34,704 nucleotides of DNA from assembly GCA_031276815.1 (NCBI GenBank), contig JAISMJ010000055.1, positions 1 through 34,704 on the forward strand, written 5' to 3'. The notes beneath the pieces are model-generated. The model saw only the letters and a list, made by a program, of their open reading frames with translations. It ran no database searches and was not told the DNA's origin. The stretch comes from Treponema sp. (lineage in GTDB: Bacteria > Spirochaetota > Spirochaetia > Treponematales > Breznakiellaceae). Numbering within the stretch: position 1 is the first letter of the stretch; each line of letters starts with the position of its first letter. Shown here piece by piece: positions 25,038 through 32,899 of the stretch. The translations under genes were made by a program, and so were the position numbers.

Positions 25038-26375
25038 TTAGAGCGATTCAGATTCTTGTTTTTTCAAAAATTCTTTGTATTTGGTGGGGTCAACTCTGAA
25101 CGCTACGACCGGCGCGGATTCTGAAGTCTTTCCAAGCGCGGCTTCCGCCTCCCGTATTAAACGATCCGCCTCGACTGTACGGTTGCAGCGGGAACTGATA
25201 CCTATAAAAAAGGTACGGTCATGGAAAAATTCGGGATGTTTACTCATGAATTTGGCGCGGAATTCCGTTGCCATACTAAAACCGGCATCAATATCCGTAT
25301 CTTGTACAATGACGATAATATCAGTATTGCTCCGTTCAAAAATCATATCGCGGAGCACAAAGAAATCTATTGCTTCGGCAGCCAAGTCGGATAGTACCGT
25401 TTCATCCGGCTTATCACCTATTTCTACGGTAATCAGCGCTAAATCCTGATTAAACGAATCGCTTCTGTGCAGTTCGTCTTGGAGCTTCTCTATCAGATTT
25501 TCCTCGCGGTTAAGACCATGTTCGGTGTATGTAAGTTCTTCTTCTGTCGGGAAAAGTCCGGCAAATTCATCCTCACTGATGGAGGTACCTATCGGTTCGT
25601 CGTCATTCTCCATTTCAGAAACAGAAGGCGGAAGAGATGCCGCTTCCGTGTCATAAGAGTCTTCGGTGGCATCATAGCTATCCATGGAACTATCAATATC
25701 TTCCATATTAAAAATATCAGAAAAATTGTCATCGTCTGGTTCACGCGCCATATCAGCATGAGACAGAGCGCCGCCTACGCTCACCGGCACCGTGTCCTTT
25801 ACCAGCAGATAGCGGAGCAACAGGGTTATACAGGAAATACAGAACCCTATCACCACTATGGCAAGCGTCTGTTTCAGTATGATAATCAAGTTGCCGTAAT
25901 CAAAAAAGTTATAAATGACTCTGATAGCCACATTCCGCTGATTCTCAATCGCAAGAGGGGCAAAGAGAGGCGTTTTTGAAAAACCAAAGGCTGCTTTGAA
26001 GACAGGTTTGCTGCCGTTCCACACAATAGCGGTTTCCCGCGCGCGTTCAAACCCGTATTCGCTGGATGCATTTGAAATAATAGCCGCTTGCAAGGTTTTT
26101 GAAAGTCCAAGCGCATTGGTAATATTGTTTTGAAACCGCTCGCTCATAAAACCCCGGTTACCTTCCGCCGTGGTATACGTAACAAAATCAGCGAATTCCT
26201 GTTGGGCAAGCGCATGTTGCCCGCCAATCATGCGGTACACTCGTACGCCCGCCAAGACGAGCGCAAACATATACATGGTAATACAGGCAAGCGCTATAAT
26301 TAACGAAATACGATGAGAAATAAGCGAACTTTCAAGAGAGACTTCTACCGACGTATGAGAGTCTTTATAACGCAT
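25038..26375 (-). CDS. Membrane protein with degenerate GGDEF-like cytoplasmic domain (445 aa)
   Basis: Transmembrane segments at about 22-48 and 166-190 flank a periplasmic domain that may act as a sensor. A very acidic, Ser-rich linker (about 205-285, e.g. DDDNFSDIFNMEDIDSSMDS) leads to a C-terminal domain of about 150 residues. Its order (DLALITVEIGD, FFVLRDMIFERSNTDIIVIV, FFIGISSR, ADRLIREAEAALGKTSES) follows the GGDEF fold, but the GG[D/E]EF active-site signature is absent. It is therefore unlikely to make cyclic di-GMP and may be a dead-enzyme receptor or scaffold. It lies 20 bp after pyrD in the same direction, at the end of the operon. No homologue with a known role is recognised. Confidence 0.6.
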   Translation of the reverse strand: MRYKDSHTSVEVSLESSLISHRISLIIALACITMYMFALVLAGVRVYRMIGGQHALAQQEFADFVTYTTAEGNRGFMSERFQNNITNALGLSKTLQAAIISNASSEYGFERARETAIVWNGSKPVFKAAFGFSKTPLFAPLAIENQRNVAIRVIYNFFDYGNLIIILKQTLAIVVIGFCISCITLLLRYLLVKDTVPVSVGGALSHADMAREPDDDNFSDIFNMEDIDSSMDSYDATEDSYDTEAASLPPSVSEMENDDEPIGTSISEDEFAGLFPTEEELTYTEHGLNREENLIEKLQDELHRSDSFNQDLALITVEIGDKPDETVLSDLAAEAIDFFVLRDMIFERSNTDIIVIVQDTDIDAGFSMATEFRAKFMSKHPEFFHDRTFFIGISSRCNRTVEADRLIREAEAALGKTSESAPVVAFRVDPTKYKEFLKKQESESL

Positions 26376-26395
26376 AAAAGTATTATATATGGAAA

Positions 26396-27340
26396 TTATT
26401 GAATACTCAAGTCCTCAATGCGAAAAATCTCTTTTTTCTTCATATAAGCGGCGATACCGTCAATGATTTCGAGCATGGCGGTAGGGTTTGTGAACGTTGC
26501 CGTGCCAACTTGCACGGCTTTCGCGCCTGCCGCGAGAAACTCGATAGCGTCCTCCGCGCGGGAAATGCCGCCAAGCCCGATAACCGGTACAGCCGTTGAT
26601 TGCGCCGCGAGCGCACGGACAAGCTCCCAGACCATCCGAAGCGCAAGGGGATGGATCGCGGGACCGGAAAGACCCGCGCTTCCGTGATCGAAAACCGGCG
26701 TCCGTTTCTCAATATTGATAGCCATTGCCTTAAACGTGTTTACAAGAGAGAGGGCGTCCGCTCCGCCCGCCACACACGCGGATGCAACCGCGGCGATGTC
26801 AGATGCGTTGGGCGACAATTTTACTATGAGCGGCTTATGCAGCGCCTTCCGAACCGGACGCGCCACCGACAACGCGGCTTCCGGATCACGCCCAAACGCT
26901 ATGCCGCCCGATGGCACATTGGGACAAGAGATGTTGAGTTCTACCATGTCAACGCCGCACATATCCAACAGCCGCGCTCCTTCGGCATATTCTTTAACCG
27001 ATGATCCCGAAAGGTTCGCGATGATAACGACGCCTTGTTGTTGCAGTTCCTGTAAATGGGGTAATTCTTTTTCTATGAAAGCCGGAATACCGGGATTTTC
27101 AAGCCCTATTGAATTCATAAGACCGGACGGCGTTTCATGCAGCCTCACGCCGTTATTACCGGCTCTTGGTTCAAGCGTCAGTCCTTTGGTACAGATGCCG
27201 CCTAATGCGCTTACATCAAGCAAGCCGGCGTATTCTCTGCCATAGCCGAAAGTGCCGGAAGCGGCAATCACCGGATTTTTGAATGGTATGCCCGCAATCG
27301 TAACGGAAATATCCGGTTTTTTTAACGGATTATCAGGCAA
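26396..27340 (-). CDS. pyrD: Dihydroorotate dehydrogenase, class 1B catalytic subunit
   Basis: The enzyme oxidises dihydroorotate to orotate in pyrimidine synthesis; class 1B works with PyrK and NAD. The FMN-barrel landmarks are NPVIAASGTFGYG, TLEPRAGN, NSIGLENPG, VELNISCPNVPSGG (Cys as the class 1 catalytic base), KLSPN, GIGG-like VIGLGGIS and GAKAVQVGTATF. Translation starts at a TTG (27340-27338), supported by a near-perfect GGAGGTGATC Shine-Dalgarno and by an 8-bp overlap with pyrK. The 314-aa length is normal. Confidence 0.94.
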   Translation of the reverse strand: MPDNPLKKPDISVTIAGIPFKNPVIAASGTFGYGREYAGLLDVSALGGICTKGLTLEPRAGNNGVRLHETPSGLMNSIGLENPGIPAFIEKELPHLQELQQQGVVIIANLSGSSVKEYAEGARLLDMCGVDMVELNISCPNVPSGGIAFGRDPEAALSVARPVRKALHKPLIVKLSPNASDIAAVASACVAGGADALSLVNTFKAMAINIEKRTPVFDHGSAGLSGPAIHPLALRMVWELVRALAAQSTAVPVIGLGGISRAEDAIEFLAAGAKAVQVGTATFTNPTAMLEIIDGIAAYMKKKEIFRIEDLSIQ

Positions 27341-28112
27341 AGATCACCTCCCCGGCGTTAAACACCGGACCATCGGCGCAGCAGCGCTTGTTACCGTATA
27401 TGGTTTTTACGGTACAGCCCAGACATGCGCCCACGCCGCACGCCATGCGGTTTTCCGTACTGACAAAACAAGCGGTTCCGGCTTTACCGCATACCGCCGC
27501 CACAGCTTTGAGCATGGCGGGCGCGCCGCAGGAAAACACCGCGGCGTAGTCTCCCGCATCCAAGACAGCGGTAATGAACCCTTGTTCGCCATCGGTACCA
27601 TCGTCTGTTGTAACAATGAGTTTTTGCGGGGGGACGGAAAGGGCGGCTATCATGCCGGTTAAGCGCGGCGAAGCTGTGGGAAATCCCGCGTAGAAATGGA
27701 ATGAGGGAAAGGAACGGCTCAACTCTTCGGTGAAACACATAAGCGGGGCGCAGCCTAATCCGCCGGATACAAGGGCGACGGGCTTCCCGTTCTTGGGTAC
27801 GCCGGGCAGGAAGTCAGCCCAGCCGTTGCCGAGGGGTCCGATCATGAAGATGTCTTCGCCTTCTCTGGTTTCCGCAAGTTCTTGCGTACCCGATCCAATC
27901 CTTATGATGAGGAAATGAACGGCTCGCCCATCGTAACGCGCAACGCTTATGGGACGCCCCAAGAGTACCGATGATCGCTTGGGTTTTATGAGAAAAAACT
28001 GACCCGCTTTGGGCGGCGGATCCTGTTCCCATGCAACCGCTATCCTGAAAACCGCGCTGTCAATGGGTTCGTTCTCCATAACCGCGCATAATCCGCTTTG
28101 TCTCGTACTCAT
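27333..28112 (-). CDS. pyrK: Dihydroorotate dehydrogenase electron-transfer subunit PyrK
   Basis: PyrK carries FAD and a [2Fe-2S] cluster and passes electrons from PyrD to NAD. The FAD-binding signature GRPISVAR is followed by the NAD-binding-like VALVSGGLGCAPLM. The cluster cysteines near the C terminus are C225, C230, C233 and C244 or C245 (MACGVGACLGCTV then RCCADGPVF). The 259-aa length is typical. The ATG overlaps the pyrF stop by 4 bp and the gene overlaps pyrD by 8 bp, so the three are tightly coupled. Confidence 0.94.
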   Translation of the reverse strand: MSTRQSGLCAVMENEPIDSAVFRIAVAWEQDPPPKAGQFFLIKPKRSSVLLGRPISVARYDGRAVHFLIIRIGSGTQELAETREGEDIFMIGPLGNGWADFLPGVPKNGKPVALVSGGLGCAPLMCFTEELSRSFPSFHFYAGFPTASPRLTGMIAALSVPPQKLIVTTDDGTDGEQGFITAVLDAGDYAAVFSCGAPAMLKAVAAVCGKAGTACFVSTENRMACGVGACLGCTVKTIYGNKRCCADGPVFNAGEVIFA

Positions 28113-29005
28113 CGTGTAACCGCTTTTCGTATCGCGTCTCTCATGCGGATAACCTCATTGTACGCGGCTTCAGCCGCTGTACGGTTGTCTATGGCGCCGG
28201 AGGTTTTTTCATCCGCGTCCGCTGCTCTGCTCCACGCCGTGAGAATAGACCGCGAAGCATTGACGACGCCTCCGTTGCCATCTCGCAAAAGCGCCGCCGC
28301 GCCATCCGCCCCGCCGCCTTGAGCGCCATACCCCGGTATGAGGAAAAAGAGGTTCGCGTACTTCCGTCTGATTGCTTCGGCTTCCTCCTGTTCGGTACAG
28401 CCCACAACCGCGCCGAAAGCGCCGTAGCCATACGCGCCCGTATAGGTTGCGGCAAGACCGGCGAGCGCATCCCCAACCGCATGGTACAGCCGTCCGCTGC
28501 TTTTCAATTCCTGATATTCAAAATCCCGCATCCCTTTATTGCTTGTCCGCATAAGCACAAATGCGCCTTTGCCCGCGCTTTCGGCGTAATGCAGCCACGG
28601 TTCCAAAGAATCAACACCCATGTAGGGGGACAGGGTAACAAAATCAGCCTCAAACTCACCGGCGAAATGCGCCAGCGCGTATTGCCGCGCCGTATCCGCA
28701 ATATCGCCGCGTTTTATATCCGCAATGACAAGACCGTTTCTGCTACGGATATACCGCAAGGTTTCCGCATATACGGCAAGTCCGGCAAGCCCAAGCGCCT
28801 CGTAGTAGGCTATCTGCGCCTTGTAACAGGCGCATACGTCAAAGGTCGCGTCAATGATCGCCTTGTTGTAGTCCAGCACGGCGGCTGCGCTCGAAACGGC
28901 GTTTTTCAGTTCACGGGCAGGCACATACGAGGGAGCGGTATCCAGCCCCACGCAAACGCCGCCCTTTTGCGCGACTGCTTCATAGAGCGCGTCCATATTG
29001 TACAT
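28109..29005 (-). CDS. pyrF: Orotidine 5'-phosphate decarboxylase (type 2)
   Basis: The enzyme removes CO2 from OMP to give UMP, the last step of de novo pyrimidine synthesis. The catalytic Asp-x-Lys-x-x-Asp appears as IADIKRGDIADTA, with GVCVGLDTAPSYVP at the start, FVLMRTSNKG for phosphate binding and IPGYGAQGGG toward the end. At 298 residues it belongs to the longer type 2 group. It starts 4 bp after the lipoprotein stop, so it shares a transcript with it. The other pyrimidine genes (pyrB, C, E) are not in this window. Confidence 0.94.
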   Translation of the reverse strand: MYNMDALYEAVAQKGGVCVGLDTAPSYVPARELKNAVSSAAAVLDYNKAIIDATFDVCACYKAQIAYYEALGLAGLAVYAETLRYIRSRNGLVIADIKRGDIADTARQYALAHFAGEFEADFVTLSPYMGVDSLEPWLHYAESAGKGAFVLMRTSNKGMRDFEYQELKSSGRLYHAVGDALAGLAATYTGAYGYGAFGAVVGCTEQEEAEAIRRKYANLFFLIPGYGAQGGGADGAAALLRDGNGGVVNASRSILTAWSRAADADEKTSGAIDNRTAAEAAYNEVIRMRDAIRKAVTR

Positions 29006-29009
29006 AGCG

Positions 29010-30719
29010 TTACCTAACCTTTACCCGCCAGTTTCTTCCGGCGCTAAACCCCCAGCGTTCTTGTACATAGGCGGAAAAGGCGTTAGCCTCAGTCTGAAAC
29101 GCCTTTCCTATATCGGGCCATGTGCCGGAGGATTCGTCTTTTTTAGGGAGCATTGCCCGCCGCCACGGAGAAGCCTCCAGACGGGCTGCCAGATTGCCGC
29201 CGAAATACCAGTAGGACTGATGAGCCGCCTGTTGCAACACGTAAGCTTGAAACTCATTCAGAACCAGATAGCTGTCCGTAATATCGTAGTGCTGGTAATC
29301 GAAAAAGGAACGAATAAAGTTTCTTGCCACAGGCGCAAGCGCGTCGTAGCGATTTTTGGTAAAGGCGCGGAAACCTTCGTCAATGAAAAAAAGCCCGTGG
29401 AACCCCTCATGCGCCATAAACTGGGCGCGGAGCGCATCGGAAGACTCTCTTGACAACGAGATAACCGCCCCTGAACCAGCGCGTATGGCGCCGTTCTTTT
29501 CTCTTGTTAGGATGCCGTTTGCAAAGAGTATGTCTCTCAGTTCCTGTTCTTCTTGCAAGAGCGGGAACCGCGTTGTTTCGGCGCGATCAAAGAAAGCCGC
29601 GAGGTCTTCGGCGCGATAATCATGCGCGTTCCAGCCATGCTGCCCTTCAAGCTCCTGATCCGGAACAAGCCTGCCCCGGTATTCCGCCTTTTCCACAAAG
29701 AACGCGAGCCGCTTAAAAAGCCTATCCTGCGCCTGATAATTTACCGTATCAAAGATGAGAAGGGAAGGAAAGCCGCTCCATTGGAACACCTCGTACCGGT
29801 TGTCCCGCCATTCGCCTTCGCGGTACGCAAGCACTATGCCCGGATCCGCCGGAATAGGGACAAGGGGAAACGCCCTTTGCGGGGAAGCCTCCAGTTTGAC
29901 CGTTCCCATGCGGCTCGAAACGCTTACGCGGATCGGGTACGGATTAGGGGGGAACATGCCGGAGGGTATAGAGAGGAAATTTCCCTTTTTATGAGGGGCT
30001 GTCCATTCAAAGAATATTTCGCCGGGTTCAACCGTGATCGTGTCCTCCCTGCCGGTTTTTATGGCGGTATCGTAGAGCGCGGCAGCGGAAAGCTCGCTCT
30101 GTCCGCTGCTCCTGAACGATTCCGGCGGGTTGATGATCCACGATTCATGCTCTGTTTGCGTACTATCCCGCCACACAAAGGGCGTAACCGCCGCTATTTT
30201 TTCTTCCGCCGTTTCTTCCCATGAAAAACCGAACCAGCGTTTCCTGACACGCGCCGCTTTTATTTCAAGAAAGGAATCCGCTTCTTCTTTGGGAACTTTC
30301 CCCTCTCTGGTAACGGAGATAGTGAATTTCTGGATGTTTGGCGCGTTGACCGGCGCCGCGAACCGTATACTATCAGGATGTTGTCCGGTGATGAGCGAGA
30401 CGTCCAAAGGAAGCTCCCAGCCGGTTGTTTCCGGCGCGTTTCCGGCGCTTTCTATATGGAGCGTTATTGCGCCCGTAAACGGTCCCCGCGCCGTATAGGT
30501 TAATTCAAAGGAAGAATTTGCGGGAATTGGCGCGGGCGTCTCAAATGAGAACGCCGCCGTATCCGTTTTTGCAAGCGGAATGATTCCGGCCGCGCTTTTC
30601 TTTGAAAACCCGTAGAGGATTCCGTCATCAACGGCAAAATCCACGCGCTGTTTACACGAACAGGACGGAAAAAAGATCAACGAGGATAACACAAACAGAA
30701 AAAAAACATAGTTCCGCAT
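29010..30719 (-). CDS. Lipoprotein with HExxH metallopeptidase-like site (569 aa)
   Basis: The start at 30719 gives a lipoprotein signal (MRNYVFFLFVLSSLIFFPSC, lipobox FPSC) and was chosen over an open frame beginning at 31028, which has no signal. The N-terminal half is beta-rich. The C-terminal part contains HEGFH (437-441) followed 48 residues later by NEFQAY with E489. This is the spacing expected of gluzincin-type zinc peptidases (His-Glu-x-x-His plus a downstream Glu). I do not recognise a named family. It should sit on the periplasmic side of an envelope membrane. The gene heads the pyrFKD operon, an odd partnership. There is no Shine-Dalgarno and the promoter lies almost at the ATG. 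Confidence 0.75.
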   Translation of the reverse strand: MRNYVFFLFVLSSLIFFPSCSCKQRVDFAVDDGILYGFSKKSAAGIIPLAKTDTAAFSFETPAPIPANSSFELTYTARGPFTGAITLHIESAGNAPETTGWELPLDVSLITGQHPDSIRFAAPVNAPNIQKFTISVTREGKVPKEEADSFLEIKAARVRKRWFGFSWEETAEEKIAAVTPFVWRDSTQTEHESWIINPPESFRSSGQSELSAAALYDTAIKTGREDTITVEPGEIFFEWTAPHKKGNFLSIPSGMFPPNPYPIRVSVSSRMGTVKLEASPQRAFPLVPIPADPGIVLAYREGEWRDNRYEVFQWSGFPSLLIFDTVNYQAQDRLFKRLAFFVEKAEYRGRLVPDQELEGQHGWNAHDYRAEDLAAFFDRAETTRFPLLQEEQELRDILFANGILTREKNGAIRAGSGAVISLSRESSDALRAQFMAHEGFHGLFFIDEGFRAFTKNRYDALAPVARNFIRSFFDYQHYDITDSYLVLNEFQAYVLQQAAHQSYWYFGGNLAARLEASPWRRAMLPKKDESSGTWPDIGKAFQTEANAFSAYVQERWGFSAGRNWRVKVR

Positions 30720-30762
30720 AACGTATCTATAATAATAGCATAACGTTGACGATACATGCAAT
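30720..30762. promoter_or_regulatory. Short divergent promoter region
   Basis: Only 43 bp separate two divergent ATGs. Leftward, TTGCAT (30761-30756) and TATTAT (30737-30732) are 18 nt apart, and TATAGA (30731-30726) overlaps the second. Either would start transcription within 0-6 nt of the lipoprotein ATG. Rightward, TATAAT (30728-30733) has no good -35. Neither gene has a Shine-Dalgarno here. Confidence 0.45.
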
Positions 30763-31335
30763 ATGACTGAAAAAAAAGAGACGATTTTCTTATCGTTTAT
30801 ACCGCATCGCGATTGCAAAAAAGAAGTGGAACTGTTTAAGCGTGTTCTTTTTTCATCCGGCTTTTGGGGGGCGTTTTCATTTCCCGTCGCGAGCCCGCTT
30901 GCCATTCTCTCACGCCCTTTGACAAAAGACGAACTCAAGCGAATCGCGGCGCGATTACGGGAATGTACGTGCGTGGAACGCAACGACACGGGAAAAGCGG
31001 GGCGCGTAACCGCCGGAGCATGGGACACCGCAACGCTCGGCGGGCTGTATTTCGGGGGACAGACCCTTGATGTTCCGGTAGAGCGGTTATTTCAGCGCGA
31101 AGCCGCGTTTCCTTCCGGCGTTGTCGCGGAACAGTGCGCGTTTCCCCTCCTTGCGGAGGCGGTGTTGCGCGGCAATGAGCCGCCGCAGCCTCCGGCGGAT
31201 CCCGCGCCGTTTTCTTTCACAGCCGGTTATGTGGCGAATCTTACGCTGCGCCCTCTGTGTGATGACGGTTATTCATTTGAATGGCGCATCGGGGAACCGG
31301 CGTGGATGCCGAAGACAGCAAAGGGTCAAAAATAA
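30763..31335 (+). CDS. Conserved-looking protein of unknown function (190 aa)
   Basis: The frame opens at ATG 30763 and ends at TAA 31333-31335 with coding character like its neighbours. It begins SFIPHRDCKKEVELFKRVLF, has no signal peptide or membrane segment, and contains a Pro-rich loop (NEPPQPPADPAPF). The early pattern (FSFPVASPLAILSRPLTKDE) faintly recalls 2H-phosphoesterase or small ligase-type folds, but no HxT/S motif is present, so no function is proposed. It is transcribed divergently from the HExxH lipoprotein. Confidence 0.6.
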   Translation: MTEKKETIFLSFIPHRDCKKEVELFKRVLFSSGFWGAFSFPVASPLAILSRPLTKDELKRIAARLRECTCVERNDTGKAGRVTAGAWDTATLGGLYFGGQTLDVPVERLFQREAAFPSGVVAEQCAFPLLAEAVLRGNEPPQPPADPAPFSFTAGYVANLTLRPLCDDGYSFEWRIGEPAWMPKTAKGQK

Positions 31336-31413
31336 CGTAATATACTTGACATACTCATAGCGCATAGTTAGGCGAAATTGGGCTAAAATTCTGAAAAAAT
31401 ATCGCAAAAATGT

Positions 31414-31442
31414 TTGACAATAATATCAAAGCGGTGTAAATT
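31414..31442 (+). promoter_or_regulatory. vapBC promoter
   Basis: TTGACA (31414-31419), 17-nt spacer, TAAATT (31437-31442). The predicted start near 31449 is followed by GGAGGAG and the vapB ATG. A second TTGACA at 31346-31351 lacks a -10 at proper distance. Confidence 0.55.
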
Positions 31443-31472
31443 TTAAAATATGTTTACACATTGGAGGAGAAT

Positions 31473-31667
31473 ATGAGAACAAACATCGATTTAGACGATA
31501 CATTGGTTAAAAAGGCAATGGAAATTAGCGGACAAAACACTAAAAAGGCCGCCATAAATACGATATTAAGTGAATATATTCGAAAATACAATCAAAAAAA
31601 TATATTAAAATACCGTGGATCAAAAATATGGGAAGGGGATCTCGAAAAAATACGGGAGGAAAGATAA
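31473..31667 (+). CDS. vapB: VapB-type antitoxin (64 aa)
   Basis: The protein MRTNIDLDDTLVKKAMEISG with TKKAAINTILSEYIRK and WEGDLEKIREER matches the short ribbon-helix-helix VapB family (N-terminal DNA-binding strand and helices, C-terminal toxin-binding segment). It would bind and neutralise the VapC nuclease and repress its own operon. The ATG at 31473 is chosen because GGAGGAG lies directly upstream; a TTG at 31461 lies at the start of that site. Its stop overlaps the vapC start (TAATG). The coding sequence is AT-rich, unlike the region that follows. Confidence 0.85.
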   Translation: MRTNIDLDDTLVKKAMEISGQNTKKAAINTILSEYIRKYNQKNILKYRGSKIWEGDLEKIREER

Positions 31668-31825
31668 TGGATATAATAGTAGATTCATCTGTTTGGATAG
31701 ATTTTTTTAATTCTTATCAATCAAAAGAGGCGGACGAATTACAAAATTTGATAGAGCACAATAATATTAACAACATTCTCATTTGCCCCGCAATTTATAT
31801 GGAAGTATTACGTGGAATTAAGGGT
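31667..31825 (+). pseudogene. vapC: VapC toxin truncated after about 52 codons
   Basis: The PIN-domain start MDIIVDSSVWIDFFNSYQSK and the second acidic motif IYMEVLRGIK are present (D6 and E46). At about 31823-31830 the sequence changes to unrelated GC-rich DNA, and the frame runs on to 32038 as nonsense (Pro/Gly/Arg-rich). Complete VapC proteins have about 130 residues and need further Asp residues in the C-terminal half, so this copy cannot be an active ribonuclease. The antitoxin remains intact. Confidence 0.8.
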
Positions 31826-31849
31826 AACGCATTGGCGTCAGTCACTTTT

Positions 31850-32160
31850 TCCCCGCCCCCTGCCGGCATGGGGGCCGGCTGCAATTCCTGGAGTTTCACG
31901 AAGTGGCCGGCATGGAGGCCGGCTGCAGTTCCTGGAGTTTCACCTCGTGAAACTCCGCAAGGTCAAAACGGCACTGGTGCCGTTTTGACCCGCGCAAGGG
32001 ATAGGAGGGGTGCGCGTGGCAAGCGGAGCTTGCCTTAGCGGAGCCCCGGATAGCCCGGTTTTTTGCGGCTTGCCGCAAAAAATGCGCCCAAAACAAGAAC
32101 AAAACAAAAACGAACCCCGCGGGCTGCGGCTTTTCGCGTTTACTGCGGATAGCGCCGCAT
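31850..32160. repeat. Cluster of GC-rich palindromic repeats without a gene
   Basis: A segment GCCGGCATGG[G/A]GGCCGGCTGCA followed by CCTGGAGTTTCAC occurs twice in tandem (about 31864-31901 and 31908-31943). Perfect inverted repeats follow: GGAGTTTCAC-CTC-GTGAAACTCC (31934-31956), GGTCAAAACGGCAC-TG and its complement (31961-31990), GGCAAGC-GGA-GCTTGCC (near 32011-32027) and TTTTTTGCGGC-TT and its complement (32059-32082). The density suggests a family of repeated extragenic palindromes. The block begins exactly where vapC is broken. Confidence 0.75.
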
Positions 32161-32161
32161 A

Positions 32162-32190
32162 TTGACATTGGCTGGCGTTTTCCGCATACT
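32162..32190 (+). promoter_or_regulatory. Promoter of the HTH-EIIA gene
   Basis: TTGACA (32162-32167), 17-nt spacer, CATACT (32185-32190). The predicted start near 32197 is only 2 nt before the ATG at 32199, and no Shine-Dalgarno is present. Confidence 0.5.
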
Positions 32191-32198
32191 GGCGGGCG

Positions 32199-32846
32199 AT
32201 GTTGAGCAACGATATTCTGACAATAGAGGAAGTTGCTAAGTACCTGCGGGTCTCCGAGCGTACCGTCTACGAATGGGCGCAGAAGGGGGAGATTCCGGCG
32301 GGTAAAATCGGTACGGCCTGGCGTTTTAAGAAGACGGAGATTGAGCGCTGGGTTAATGAGCGGCTCCCGGAGGATCAGCGGTCCCCGGCGGCCCTGCCCG
32401 CTTCCCGGCTTATCTCCCCGGACCGGGTGCTTTTTCTTGAGTACCCGGCCAAGCGGGACGTTCTGGTGGCCATGGCGGAGAATCTTGCCGCCTGTCCCCA
32501 GGTGAAGAACCGCCAAGAATTGATCATGGAAATTCTGAAGCGGGATGAATTGATGAGCACCGCCATCGGCCGGGGCATCGCCATTCCCCATGTGCGGCTT
32601 TCCTCGGTGACGGACCTGGTGATTTCCGTGGGGATCAGCAAGACCGATATTATCGATTTTCAAACCCTGGACGACGAGCCGGTGCGGCTGGTGATTATGA
32701 TCGCCGCGGCCTACAACCAGCACGCCTATTACCTGCAGACTCTTTCGTTTTACAGTTCCCGGCTTAAGGATCCCCAGCTCCGGCGTTCTCTTCTGGAGGC
32801 CCCGGATCCCCTGCGGGCCTACCGCCTCTTGGCCGGTATTTCCTAA
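32199..32846 (+). CDS. HTH (excisionase-type) plus PTS EIIA (PtsN-like) fusion regulator (215 aa)
   Basis: Residues about 5-53 form an excisionase/MerR-type helix-turn-helix (LTIEEVAKYLRVSERTVYEW, then GEIPAGKIGTAWRFKKTEIE). After a short linker, residues about 70-215 form an EIIA type 2 domain. The phosphorylatable His is H131 in GIAIPHVR. Such proteins link the phosphotransfer chain to gene control, probably via phosphorylation of the EIIA part, and similar fusions occur in treponemes. Codon use is much more GC-rich than in the genes before 31.8 kb. Confidence 0.88.
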   Translation: MLSNDILTIEEVAKYLRVSERTVYEWAQKGEIPAGKIGTAWRFKKTEIERWVNERLPEDQRSPAALPASRLISPDRVLFLEYPAKRDVLVAMAENLAACPQVKNRQELIMEILKRDELMSTAIGRGIAIPHVRLSSVTDLVISVGISKTDIIDFQTLDDEPVRLVIMIAAAYNQHAYYLQTLSFYSSRLKDPQLRRSLLEAPDPLRAYRLLAGIS

Positions 32847-32899
32847 GCGATGCGGCGGTTCCGAATTGGCGCCGCCGCCTGGGCGGAGATTTCCCCGGT

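Noticed and set aside
29010-31028. A 672-residue version of the HExxH lipoprotein starting at 31028
   Set aside because: The extra N terminus overlaps the divergent gene on the other strand and would bury the lipoprotein signal that starts at 30719.
31368-31383. TTAGGCGAAATTGGG near vapB resembling the complement of 2550-2566, as possible shared ends of a mobile segment
   Set aside because: About 12 exact bases is within what chance gives between two places in a window of this size, and flanks do not extend the match.
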